8,007 bases of DNA from JBKEDH01 sp047975295 (lineage in GTDB: Bacteria > Bacteroidota > Bacteroidia > Flavobacteriales > Flavobacteriaceae), in NCBI GenBank assembly GCA_047975295.1, contig JBKEDH010000131.1:1-8007 (forward strand), given 5' to 3'. A model generated the notes under the pieces. The model ran no database searches. It saw only the letters and a list, made by a program, of their open reading frames with translations, and was not told the DNA's origin. Made by a program: the position numbers and the translations under genes. Positions 1 through 6,791 of this stretch are shown one piece after another; position 1 is the stretch's first letter; every line of letters starts with the position of its first letter.

Positions 1-515
1 TGGAATTTTTTTTCTATAACATACATAGGCAGGCCTGGTTTAGAAAACTGTTTATTTCCCTTTACTTCAATTAATTCTCCATCATACTCTCAAATGGTTT
101 TAAAATCGCCTTCATCATTAATATCTTTTGTAATACTGAATTGCATGAAAGTATTAGGATTTAATACATCGTAATACCCTTTGCTTTCTACTTTTTTTGC
201 AGGGTATAAGATTACTTTTATGTTTTGCTCCCCTGATTTTAATATTTCAGAATTAATATCAAAGGAAACATCACTAATGCCTCCTCCATGATTATAAGCA
301 TAAATTGGAGAGTCGTTTATAAATAGTTTCCACGTACAGTTATTTGCAGATACCCATACATTATATTGGGCTGTTTTGTTATAATTATCTAACTTTTTTA
401 CTGTTGACTTTTCATTTATTTTTGTATATAATTGTTCCGTATTATTTATATTTTTTTTAGGTTGTGCCCAGCCGTTTAGGCTTATTAATAAACATAGAAG
501 TATTATTTTTCTCAT
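1..515 (-). pseudogene. Lipoprotein-array copy 1: truncated, lipobox lost, runs off the left edge
   Basis: Third gene in transcription order of a tandem family of unrecognised function. The ATG is at 513-515, two bases after the copy 2 stop. An open frame of 141 codons ends at a TGA (90-92). Copy 2 has TTA (Leu) at the matching place (1085-1087), so one base, C91 versus A1086, explains the stop. After it the same frame stays open to base 1 and still matches copy 2 (EYDGEL..., MYVIEKKF), so the missing C-terminal half probably lies outside the window. A second lesion is in the signal peptide: residues 13-17 are LNGWA where copies 2 and 3 have LNSCA. Trp16 (TGG, 468-470) replaces the lipobox Cys, so lipidation should be lost. 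Cleavage by signal peptidase I after Ala17 is conceivable. The N-terminal domain (about residues 45-130) is complete, so a short secreted product is possible. A sequencing error at base 91 is the main alternative for the stop. Confidence 0.7.
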
Positions 516-560
516 GATTAACGAATTACTTCTAGTTTGTCTGAACCTTCGGGTTTGTGA
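495..560. repeat. Array junction repeat, distal copy (copy 2 end / copy 1 start)
   Basis: This stretch holds the last codons of copy 2, the 2-base gap and the first codons of copy 1. It matches 1496-1561 at an offset of 1001 bp with only a handful of mismatches. The part from 519 to about 560 is identical to its partner. Such a junction is what unequal crossing-over between tandem copies would leave. Confidence 0.8.
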
Positions 561-1516
561 AGAAGTATAGGATAGTGGGTTTTTCTTCTTTTCTTTCTAC
601 CGTCTGATAATTCTTTCAGATAAATACTATATAATGCCGATTTGCCTCTATAAGTTTGTGCTGTGCACTCTAGCCCAACTAGCTTACCACCTCCATAATA
701 TACCATTTTATACATCTCTTTTTCTAAAGGGCGCATTATAAATGTTGGATTATCCATATTAGTTAAAAAAGATTTTTTTTGTTCTTCTTTTTCTTCTTCA
801 TCAAATTGCCATGCTGTAAAAATTTCACTATCCTTTTTATCTAATAATTTATTTATTTGCTCTTTATCTTTTTTGTTAAATAAATTCCACAACATTTCAA
901 AATAAGCCACAACCTCTTTTTCTAATTCTTTTTGATTTTCTTTATCTAATTGTTTACTATTGCTCCACCCCTCTAATTCGTAAGGCACTTTAGCATGAAA
1001 TTTTTTTTCTATAACATACATAGGCAGACCTGGTTTAGAAAACTGTTTATTTCCCTTTACTTCAATTAATTCTCCATCATATTCTAAAATGGTTTCAAAA
1101 TCGCCTTCATCATTAATATCTTTTGTTATACTAAACTGCATAAAAGTATTAGGGTTCAATACATCATAATAACCTTTTTCTTCCACTTTTCTAGCTGGAT
1201 ATAAAATAACTTTTATATTTTGCTCTCCAGATTTTAATATACTCGAATTAATCTCAAAAGACACATTATTAACACCACCTGCTGCATTATCTGAATAAAT
1301 AGGCGTATCATTTATTAATAATTGCCAAGAACAATTATTGGCAGATACCCATACATTATATTGGGCTGTTTTGTTATAATTATCTAACTTTTTTACTGTT
1401 GACTCTTCATTTATTTTTGTATATAATTGTTCCGTATTATTCGTGTTTATGCTTTTTTTAGGTTGCGCACAGCTGTTTAAGCTTATTAATAAACTTAAAA
1501 GTATTATTTTTTTCAT
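518..1516 (-). CDS. Lipoprotein-array copy 2, 332-aa hypothetical lipoprotein
   Basis: Function not recognised. The N-terminus has two Lys, a hydrophobic core and a lipobox LNSC with Cys16, so lipidation by signal peptidase II is expected. The residues after Cys (AQPKKS) lack the acidic signal described for surface lipoproteins in Capnocytophaga, so a periplasm-facing anchor is more likely; this is inference. Two parts are visible. Residues about 50-140 look beta-rich, with INDTPIY, a GG motif and a conserved KSGEQNIKVILYP. Residues about 178-332 begin with PYELEGWS, pass through a very charged helical stretch (190-250) and finish with HYPILLHKPEGSDKLEVIR. The stop TAA (518-520) lies two bases before the copy 1 ATG, and the start lies two bases after the copy 3 stop, so translational coupling in one transcript is likely. 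No Shine-Dalgarno sequence is evident. The dense paralogy resembles arrays of immunity or accessory lipoproteins, but nothing here proves that role. Confidence 0.85.
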   Translation of the reverse strand: MKKIILLSLLISLNSCAQPKKSINTNNTEQLYTKINEESTVKKLDNYNKTAQYNVWVSANNCSWQLLINDTPIYSDNAAGGVNNVSFEINSSILKSGEQNIKVILYPARKVEEKGYYDVLNPNTFMQFSITKDINDEGDFETILEYDGELIEVKGNKQFSKPGLPMYVIEKKFHAKVPYELEGWSNSKQLDKENQKELEKEVVAYFEMLWNLFNKKDKEQINKLLDKKDSEIFTAWQFDEEEKEEQKKSFLTNMDNPTFIMRPLEKEMYKMVYYGGGKLVGLECTAQTYRGKSALYSIYLKELSDGRKKRRKTHYPILLHKPEGSDKLEVIR

Positions 1517-1561
1517 GACTAACGAATTACTTCTAGTTTGTCTGAACCTTCGGGTTTGTGT
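1496..1561. repeat. Array junction repeat, proximal copy (copy 3 end / copy 2 start)
   Basis: This is the partner of 495-560. It covers the end of copy 3 (KPEGSDKLEVIR, stop TAG 1519-1521), two bases, and the signal-peptide start of copy 2. The stop codon differs between partners (TAG here, TAA in the other), but the spacing to the next ATG is the same. Confidence 0.8.
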
Positions 1562-2487
1562 AATAGTAACGGATAATGGCTTATTTTTTCATTATCTCTT
1601 TCAGTATACTCAATATATAATGGAGACCGATTTATATAATAAAAGGTATTAACCCTAGCTAATGCTACCATTTTGCCTTCCCCAAAAAAACGAAGTCTGT
1701 AATTTTTTATACTATCTACAACTTTGTATTTTTCTCTTTTAAAAATCTCTTTAGCATATTCAGTTCTATCATTAATATCCTCTTGATTGTAATACAAAGA
1801 TTGAGCTATCTCGTATTCTCTTTGATATAATTCTTTAGACAATGCTTCGTAATCTTTATTTACAAATATTTTTCTTATTTCTTCATATTTAGCAACTACC
1901 TCTTTAAGAAGTTTATCTGGATCTTCGGTTGTTAAATCTTTACTTTTGCTCCAACCTGTTAACTCGTATGGTATATCGGGGGTGTTAAATGTACCTGTCA
2001 TAATATACTCCGGCTTTAAATAATGAGGAAACTTTACCGGATATTCCGGGCCTCGGGTTTCTTCGTTTGGCGAGGTTAAGCGTAACACCTCTACATCGTC
2101 ATCCTCGTCGTTATTATAGGTTTTATAAACCACTACCTCAACAAAATTATTTTTACCTAAAGCATCGTAAAATCCTTTTTTTTCTGTTGGTGCCGCAGGC
2201 AACATAACAACTTTAAGCTTTTGAACACCTTTTTTTAAAATGGCATAATTAATCTCAAAATCTGTATTTATGCCTCCTGCTCTAAAATAGCTAAAAATAG
2301 GAGAATCGTTTACATAAATCTCGAACGAGGTGGCAAAGCTTTCTATTTGTATATAATATTCGGGCTCGGTGGGGTAATGTTTTATTTTTGTATATAATTG
2401 TTCCATGTTGTTCGTATTTATATTTTTTTTAGGTTGTGCGCAGCTGTTTAGGCTTATTAATAAACTTAGTAGTAGTATTATTTTCAT
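1519..2487 (-). CDS. Lipoprotein-array copy 3, 322-aa hypothetical lipoprotein
   Basis: First gene of the array; function not recognised. It has a lipoprotein signal peptide with lipobox LNSC and Cys16. Residues 9-35 and the last 15 residues are almost identical to copy 2, while the middle is strongly diverged. The shared fold still shows: a beta-rich part at about 44-125 with YVNDSPIF, AGGINTDFEIN and KKGVQKLKVVMLP, then an acidic run NNDEDDDVE (125-133). A C-terminal part starts at PYELTGWSKSKDL (173-185) and ends HYPLLLHKPEGSDKLEVIR. ATG at 2485-2487 is chosen because it gives a complete signal peptide. The stop of an upstream gene remnant is only 10 bases before it, which suggests the array was once the downstream part of an operon with that gene. 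I found no TAnnTTTG promoter element directly upstream, so the present promoter is unclear. Confidence 0.85.
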   Translation of the reverse strand: MKIILLLSLLISLNSCAQPKKNINTNNMEQLYTKIKHYPTEPEYYIQIESFATSFEIYVNDSPIFSYFRAGGINTDFEINYAILKKGVQKLKVVMLPAAPTEKKGFYDALGKNNFVEVVVYKTYNNDEDDDVEVLRLTSPNEETRGPEYPVKFPHYLKPEYIMTGTFNTPDIPYELTGWSKSKDLTTEDPDKLLKEVVAKYEEIRKIFVNKDYEALSKELYQREYEIAQSLYYNQEDINDRTEYAKEIFKREKYKVVDSIKNYRLRFFGEGKMVALARVNTFYYINRSPLYIEYTERDNEKISHYPLLLHKPEGSDKLEVIR

Positions 2488-2497
2488 TACTTTAAAT

Positions 2498-2692
2498 TTA
2501 ACTTTCTATAATATACCATTTAATATCTAATTCTTGGTCCATTTTTTCGGGCATTATTACAATTTCTTTGGGACTATCGATATTTTTGTTTTCTGTGGTT
2601 TCTTCTTTATTATTGGTTGCTGATTGTTGGCTAATGATACTCTCTTTAAATAATACATCTAAAATTTCAACTTTTATTTTTTGGTCTGAAAT
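2498..2692 (-). pseudogene. C-terminal remnant of an unidentified gene upstream of the lipoprotein array
   Basis: The frame is open for 64 codons between a TGA at 2693-2695 and the stop TAA at 2498-2500. The peptide begins ISDQKIKVEILDVLFKES, has a polar low-complexity middle rich in Asn, Glu and Thr (TNNKEETTENKN), and ends MPEKMDQELDIKWYIIES. The composition looks protein-like and codon use matches the neighbours. There is no plausible start: the only Met codons lie in the last third (MPEKM), and the frame is closed just upstream, beside repeat unit B. I read it as the 3' end of a gene whose front was lost by deletion or recombination at the repeat. The stop sits 10 bases before copy 3, so it probably belonged to the same operon. 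The parent family is not recognised. A short real gene using a non-ATG start is the alternative. Confidence 0.5.
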
Positions 2693-2714
2693 TCAAAAAC
2701 CTAAAAGTCTTGGC

Positions 2715-2765
2715 TCTTGGCTCCTGATTCCAATACATCTTCTCTTTTAGTTTTTCACTTTTCAT
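2715..2765 (-). repeat. Imperfect direct repeat, unit B
   Basis: Read on the minus strand from an ATG at 2763-2765, this unit resembles unit A 148 bp away. Both have ATGAA, an A-rich stretch, TAAAAGAGAA, an ATG, then an AAYCARGA-type segment running into CCAAGA or CAAGA. The translation MKSEKLKEKMYWNQEPRAK is also similar to that of unit A, and this frame stays open for 32 codons to a TGA at 2667-2669. No function is claimed. It may be a degenerate copy of a dispersed element. Confidence 0.5.
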
Positions 2766-2780
2766 TTAAAAAGAGAGATA

Positions 2781-2808
2781 CTTCGACAAGCTCAGTATAA
2801 CACAGTGC
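2781..2808. repeat. Short dispersed-repeat-like motif (TTCGACAAGCTCAG type)
   Basis: The core CTTCGACAAGCTCAGTATAA lies in non-coding sequence between the two direct repeat units. From memory, motifs of this TTCGACAAGCTCAG type recur between genes in many environmental and flavobacterial genomes. Only one copy is present here, so the repeat nature rests on recollection and not on this window. Confidence 0.4.
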
Positions 2809-2859
2809 CTTTAGGTTCTCCCTATTCTCTCTATTCCCTATCCTCTAATATCTAAAAAA

Positions 2860-2913
2860 TCTTGATTCTTGGTTCTCAAAAAACATTTTCTCTTTTAAAT
2901 TTTTATCGTTCAT
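2860..2913 (-). repeat. Imperfect direct repeat, unit A
   Basis: This unit lies 13 bases past the TPR gene stop. Minus-strand reading from the ATG at 2911-2913 gives MNDKNLKEKMFFENQESRF, similar to the unit B translation, and ends at a TAG (2845-2847) after 22 codons. Between this unit and the TTCGACAAGCTCAG motif is a pyrimidine-rich run (about 2817-2848, plus strand). The similarity of the two units at both DNA and peptide level suggests that both descend from one element. Confidence 0.5.
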
Positions 2914-2926
2914 TATTTATCTTTAA

Positions 2927-5900
2927 CTAATCCTTATCTGCTTGTACAGACGAATTGGTTTTGGCTTCTTCGGCTTTTATTTTGTTTAATTCGGTGGTTG
3001 CTTCTTTAGCGATATCATCAAAACCCTTAAAGTTTTCAATTACACTTTCTAAAATATAGGTTGCCTGAAAAGCATCATCTAATGCATAAAAGTTTTTTGC
3101 CATAAGCACCAGTCCTTTTGCACTGTAATATTTATAACCCGAAAAATCTTTGGCCAGTTTTTGTACCAATATGTTCGAAGCTTCGTAATCGGCTTCTTTA
3201 TTTTTAAAATAAGCGTTGTAATAAAGAGCTTCGGCAGCCGTTTCGCCCACAGCTACTTTCGCTACTTTTGCATAGGCTTCTTTGGCTTTGGTTTCGTTGT
3301 CGGTCTGCATGGCCGATCTTGCTATAATAATATGGGCATCACCTTTTATTTTATTGTCTATTTTAGCATTACCGAGTACTTTTTCGGCATAGGTTACCGC
3401 CTCGTTATAGTGTTTTTGCTCGTAATTGGCTTTCATTAAGTTAGACTGTGCAAACACTATATTTTGTGGGATATTGGCTTCCTGTTCTAACTTTAACAAT
3501 AATGGTACGGCTTTTTCCCAACTTTTATTTTCCAAATAGTATTGAGACAAACGCAATAAAGCCTGCTCGGTAAATTCACTTCTTGGTGATTCGATTACCT
3601 GTTTATAGTGTGGTGCCGCATTTTTAAATAAATCCTGTTTATAGTACAATTGCGCCAAATAAAAATGGGACTGTAAGATATGTGCTCCTTTTGGAAACTG
3701 GCTTATATAGGTATTAAATTGAGCTATAGCCTTATCGGCATTGTTATCCAAATATTGCTTCTCGGCAGCTTGGTATGTGGTGTTATCCAATTCGGAGTCG
3801 GTTACTTCTACGTAATCTAAAGTTTTTACCCAATTGGCATATTCGTTAACACGTCCCAAATCGATATATATTAAACGTGCCGTAGCTACGGCCTGTACAG
3901 CTTCGGGCGTTCCTGCATAATTGTTGGCCACTTTTTTGAATTTCGCCAAGGCTTCCTCGTTTTTGCCTGCATTATAATACACCAAACCTTGACGCATTAA
4001 GGATTTTGGAACGAATACACTTGTTTTGTATTCTGAATTTAATCGGTTATAAACTTGCTGTGCCCTGTCGGTTTTATTTGTTTTCACCAAGGTATTACCA
4101 AGTTCGAACATCGCATCGTCCCTTAATTTGGATTTTGGATAATCCTGCACAAACTGTTCCAACTCGCTTATTTTTTTCGAATCTTTCCCTACATATCCCT
4201 TACTTACTGCTTTTTGAAAAAAAGCATAATCAGACTCCATAGCACCCAATGCTATTGCTTTTTCGTATGCCTTAATCGCTCCATTATAATTACTGGAAGC
4301 AAAATACGAATCGCCTAAACGCAAATAGGAATCATTTAGCCTAACAACTTTATCGTTGTTCTTGTTTATAAATGTATTAAAATGCTGCGTTGATTTTTCG
4401 TAATTTTTCAACTTAAAATAAGCATAGCCCAAATTATAGTCCAAATTACCAAACTCGGGTGTGGTAGCTGCTTCAGCCTGTTGTTCGAACTGCTTAAACC
4501 CAATTAAGGCTTCGTTATAATTGGTAAGATTGTAATCGGTTTCGGCTTGCCAAAAGGTTGCCCTTGCTGTAAATATTGGATCACGCGGTTCTTTTAAAGA
4601 AGATTTAAAAAGCGTATTGGCTTCAGAGAATTTGTCGTCGCTATACAACTCCAATCCACGATAAAATGCTACTTTTTGATATGCTACTTTATTATCGAAA
4701 CTGTTTTTCTCTTTTAACAGTTCCAAAGCTTCCCGATAATTTTTAGATGTAATATACGAATCTATTAAAAGGGTCTCAACTTCGCTACGATTACCTGTTT
4801 TGGGATATTTTTTTAAATAACCTGCCAAAACCTGGGGTGTAGGCTGGTAAGCATTACCTATTTCGTAACTTAATTTGGCATAGTTTAAATAAGCATCTTC
4901 CTGTATTTTTAAATCGAAATCCATTTCGGATGCATTTTTAAATGCATTTAGGGCTTCCTGCTTTTTACCAAGCTCGATATAGCTTTCGCCCAAATGGTAG
5001 TACGCATTCTGTGCCACACTATTTTTTCCTCCAATAATTTTATTAAATTCCGAAATAGCTTTTTCGTAACTGCCCTGTTTGTAATGGGCGTAGCCCAACA
5101 AATAGTAATCGGTATTACTCCACTTGCCCTGTTTTCCTTTATAATCCTGCAAATATGGAATAGCCTCGGCATACTGTTTTAGGTTGAAATAACTTTCACC
5201 TATAATTTTTGAAAGTTCGGACACTTCATTCTTATCACTTTTGTTTAATTGTGCTTTTGCCAATGTGATGGCTTTTTCAAAATTTCCCAGTTTAAAGTTT
5301 AAATCGGCCTGGTAATAGGATAGTTTTTCTTTGTACTCTTCTTTATTGTTTACTTGGTCAAAATATACATTGGCCTGATTATAATCGTCTCCTTCATAAG
5401 CCATATATCCAATATAATATTTGGCTTGCGAGCCATATTCTTTAGAGTTTTCGACTTTCGTTAAATATGTTTTGGCTTCTTTATATTGCTTTGCCGAAAA
5501 AGCTGCATAACCATTGTTAAAATTAAACCGTTCCAACTCTGTTCGTCCCAAAGCTCTTTCATCTACTTTATTATACCATTTTCTCGCATAAGCGTATTTT
5601 CCACTTTTAAAATAATAATCGGCCACATCGATAAATGCCGAATTCCGTTTGGTACTGGTAGGATAATCGTTAACAAAATCTTCGATTAAACGCTCGGCAT
5701 TTTGCTGGTTTAAGCGCACCGCACAATTGGCTATATAGTAAGCACAATCGGCTTGAATATTTTTATCGGTATTGGCTTGTTTTATGTCGCTAAACAAATC
5801 TTGCGCCGCCAAATATTGGCTATCGTTAAACAGCAAGATAGCTCTTTGGTAATCGACAAAGTTACTGGTATAGGTAGCCGATTTTTGCGCAAAACACTGA

Positions 5901-5950
5901 ATGCCAAAATTTAGGGCTATTAGAAGATAAATATATTTTTTAAACGTCAT
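2927..5950 (-). CDS. Large exported tetratricopeptide repeat (TPR) protein, 1007 aa
   Basis: Probable periplasmic scaffold made almost entirely of TPR helix pairs. Residues 1-21 form a signal peptide (KK, hydrophobic core, then CFA before Gln22) suited to signal peptidase I. The residue before Cys19 is Gln, so this is not a good lipobox. From about residue 30 to 990 I count roughly 25 TPR-like units. Clear ones include YYLLGYAHYKQGSYEKAISE, YHLGESYIELGKKQEALNAF, LDYNLGYAYFKLKNYEKS, YLRLGDSYFASSNYNGAIKA and LMRQGLVYYNAGKNEEALAK. The N-terminal units (residues 30-130) resemble the tandem TPRs of BamD/YbgF-type envelope proteins. The tail (about 985-1007) is polar and disordered-looking. ATG 5948-5950 is chosen for the signal peptide. 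It diverges from ftsE across 138 bp. TPR arrays usually bind protein partners; the partner is not visible here. A role in envelope or division assembly is inferred from the ftsE neighbour only. Confidence 0.9.
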   Translation of the reverse strand: MTFKKYIYLLIALNFGIQCFAQKSATYTSNFVDYQRAILLFNDSQYLAAQDLFSDIKQANTDKNIQADCAYYIANCAVRLNQQNAERLIEDFVNDYPTSTKRNSAFIDVADYYFKSGKYAYARKWYNKVDERALGRTELERFNFNNGYAAFSAKQYKEAKTYLTKVENSKEYGSQAKYYIGYMAYEGDDYNQANVYFDQVNNKEEYKEKLSYYQADLNFKLGNFEKAITLAKAQLNKSDKNEVSELSKIIGESYFNLKQYAEAIPYLQDYKGKQGKWSNTDYYLLGYAHYKQGSYEKAISEFNKIIGGKNSVAQNAYYHLGESYIELGKKQEALNAFKNASEMDFDLKIQEDAYLNYAKLSYEIGNAYQPTPQVLAGYLKKYPKTGNRSEVETLLIDSYITSKNYREALELLKEKNSFDNKVAYQKVAFYRGLELYSDDKFSEANTLFKSSLKEPRDPIFTARATFWQAETDYNLTNYNEALIGFKQFEQQAEAATTPEFGNLDYNLGYAYFKLKNYEKSTQHFNTFINKNNDKVVRLNDSYLRLGDSYFASSNYNGAIKAYEKAIALGAMESDYAFFQKAVSKGYVGKDSKKISELEQFVQDYPKSKLRDDAMFELGNTLVKTNKTDRAQQVYNRLNSEYKTSVFVPKSLMRQGLVYYNAGKNEEALAKFKKVANNYAGTPEAVQAVATARLIYIDLGRVNEYANWVKTLDYVEVTDSELDNTTYQAAEKQYLDNNADKAIAQFNTYISQFPKGAHILQSHFYLAQLYYKQDLFKNAAPHYKQVIESPRSEFTEQALLRLSQYYLENKSWEKAVPLLLKLEQEANIPQNIVFAQSNLMKANYEQKHYNEAVTYAEKVLGNAKIDNKIKGDAHIIIARSAMQTDNETKAKEAYAKVAKVAVGETAAEALYYNAYFKNKEADYEASNILVQKLAKDFSGYKYYSAKGLVLMAKNFYALDDAFQATYILESVIENFKGFDDIAKEATTELNKIKAEEAKTNSSVQADKD

Positions 5951-5975
5951 TAAAGATCTATTTTAATTTTGAAAC

Positions 5976-5983
5976 CAAAAATA
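5976..5983 (-). promoter_or_regulatory. Putative -7 promoter element for the TPR gene
   Basis: Minus-strand TATTTTTG matches the Bacteroidota -7 consensus TAnnTTTG. It would start transcription about 20 bases before the ATG. About 20 bases upstream a TTTTC stands where the TTTG-type -33 element is expected, so that half is weak. The sequence before the ATG is A-rich with no Shine-Dalgarno, as is common in this phylum. Confidence 0.4.
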
Positions 5984-6088
5984 ATTGATTATACTGCTAT
6001 AACGAAAATTTTATATTTTAATTATGAACGGTTATTTAACAATTACCATTAATCTTTTTATTTTTACAACTTTAAAACACCCGTTTTC

Positions 6089-6772
6089 ATGTCGAATCCT
6101 ATTTTACAATTAAAGGACGCTTCCATATATCAAGGAAGCAACCTTGTACTTTCCGATGTCAATGTAGAAATCAACAAAGGCGAATTTGTTTACCTTATTG
6201 GTAAAACCGGAACCGGAAAAAGTAGTTTTATGAAAACACTTTATGGCGATTTACCCTTAACCAAAGGGGAAGGCCATATTGTAGATTACGACTTAAAACA
6301 CTTAAAAGAGAAGGACATTCCGTTTTTAAGACGTAAATTAGGGGTTGTATTTCAAGATTTTAAACTTTTAACCGACCGGACCATTAATGACAATTTAATT
6401 TTTGTTTTAAAGGCGACGGGATGGAAAGACAAAGCCAAAATAAATACCCGTATCGAAGAGGTTTTAAGCAAAGTAGGCATGAAAACTAAAGGGTTTAAAT
6501 TTCCGCACGAACTCTCGGGCGGCGAGCAGCAACGTGTGGCCATAGCAAGAGCTTTACTTAACGATCCTGAACTTATTCTTGCCGACGAACCCACCGGAAA
6601 CCTTGACCCCCAAACCAGTATCGAGGTTATGGAAGTTTTACAGGACATCAGCAAAAACGGCAATACCATTTTAATGGCTACCCACGACTATGCCTTGCTA
6701 CTAAAATATCCCAGCAAAACATTAAAGTGCGACGATAATCAGGTTTATGAGGTGGTACAGCGTAAGGGATAA
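6089..6772 (+). CDS. ftsE: Cell division ABC transporter ATP-binding protein FtsE
   Basis: ABC ATPase of the FtsE/LolD-like group. With the membrane protein FtsX, FtsE controls peptidoglycan hydrolases at the septum. All nucleotide-binding motifs are present: Walker A GKTGTGKS (38-45), Q-loop VVFQD (Gln89), signature LSGGEQQR (142-149), Walker B LILADEP with catalytic Glu167, D-loop GNLDP and H-loop THD (His199). The length of 227 aa is normal. Flavobacterial-style features include IYQGSNLVLSDVNVEINKG and the ending YPSKTLKCDDNQVYEVV. FtsX is not adjacent; in flavobacteria it is commonly encoded elsewhere. LolD is the main alternative, but the FLRRKLGVVFQDFKLL stretch fits FtsE better. The start at 6089 has no Shine-Dalgarno. 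A weak -7-like TATTTTTA at 6059-6066 lies upstream. The gene converges on the glycosyltransferase with a 9-base gap. Confidence 0.87.
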   Translation: MSNPILQLKDASIYQGSNLVLSDVNVEINKGEFVYLIGKTGTGKSSFMKTLYGDLPLTKGEGHIVDYDLKHLKEKDIPFLRRKLGVVFQDFKLLTDRTINDNLIFVLKATGWKDKAKINTRIEEVLSKVGMKTKGFKFPHELSGGEQQRVAIARALLNDPELILADEPTGNLDPQTSIEVMEVLQDISKNGNTILMATHDYALLLKYPSKTLKCDDNQVYEVVQRKG

Positions 6773-6791
6773 CAACATAGTTTAGCTGTAC
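6755..6791. terminator. Possible bidirectional terminator (7-bp inverted repeat over both stops)
   Basis: GTACAGC (6755-6761) and GCTGTAC (6785-6791) are perfect inverted repeats that enclose the ftsE stop (6770-6772) and the glycosyltransferase stop (6782-6784). The loop is 23 bases and contains a small AAC/GTT pairing. There is no clear T-run on either side, so this is a weak candidate. With only 9 bases between the genes, no other terminator fits there. Confidence 0.25.

Noticed and set aside
1..92. A frameshift in copy 1 as the cause of truncation.
   Set aside because: Alignment with 996-1087 shows equal length without indels. The stop comes from a single substitution at base 91.
90..92. 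TGA read through as Trp (alternative genetic code).
   Set aside because: Nothing else in the window supports recoding; all long genes behave under the standard bacterial code.
451..458. A T8 homopolymer (A8 on the coding strand) just after the lipobox codons, also at 2423-2430 and as T7 in copy 2; possible phase-variation tract.
   Set aside because: All three copies stay in frame across it and the length change in copy 2 is a substitution, so no slippage is seen. AT-rich Lys codons explain the run.
1443..1652. A plus-strand 69-codon frame across the copy 3/copy 2 junction.
   Set aside because: It is antisense to two well-supported genes and gives no recognisable protein. It exists only because of the repeated junction.
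518..2487. Naming the lipoproteins as immunity proteins.
   Set aside because: Tandem copies and a variable core are only suggestive. No toxin gene or recognisable immunity domain is present in the window.
2568..2750. A plus-strand 60-codon frame in the gap between copy 3 and the TPR gene.
   Set aside because: It is antisense to the better-looking minus-strand remnant and repeat unit B. Its hydrophobic content is the usual reverse image of Lys/Glu/Asn-rich coding.
5880..5950. The TPR protein as a lipoprotein through Cys19.
   Set aside because: The residues before Cys are G-I-Q, which do not fit a lipobox. CFA followed by Gln fits signal peptidase I better.
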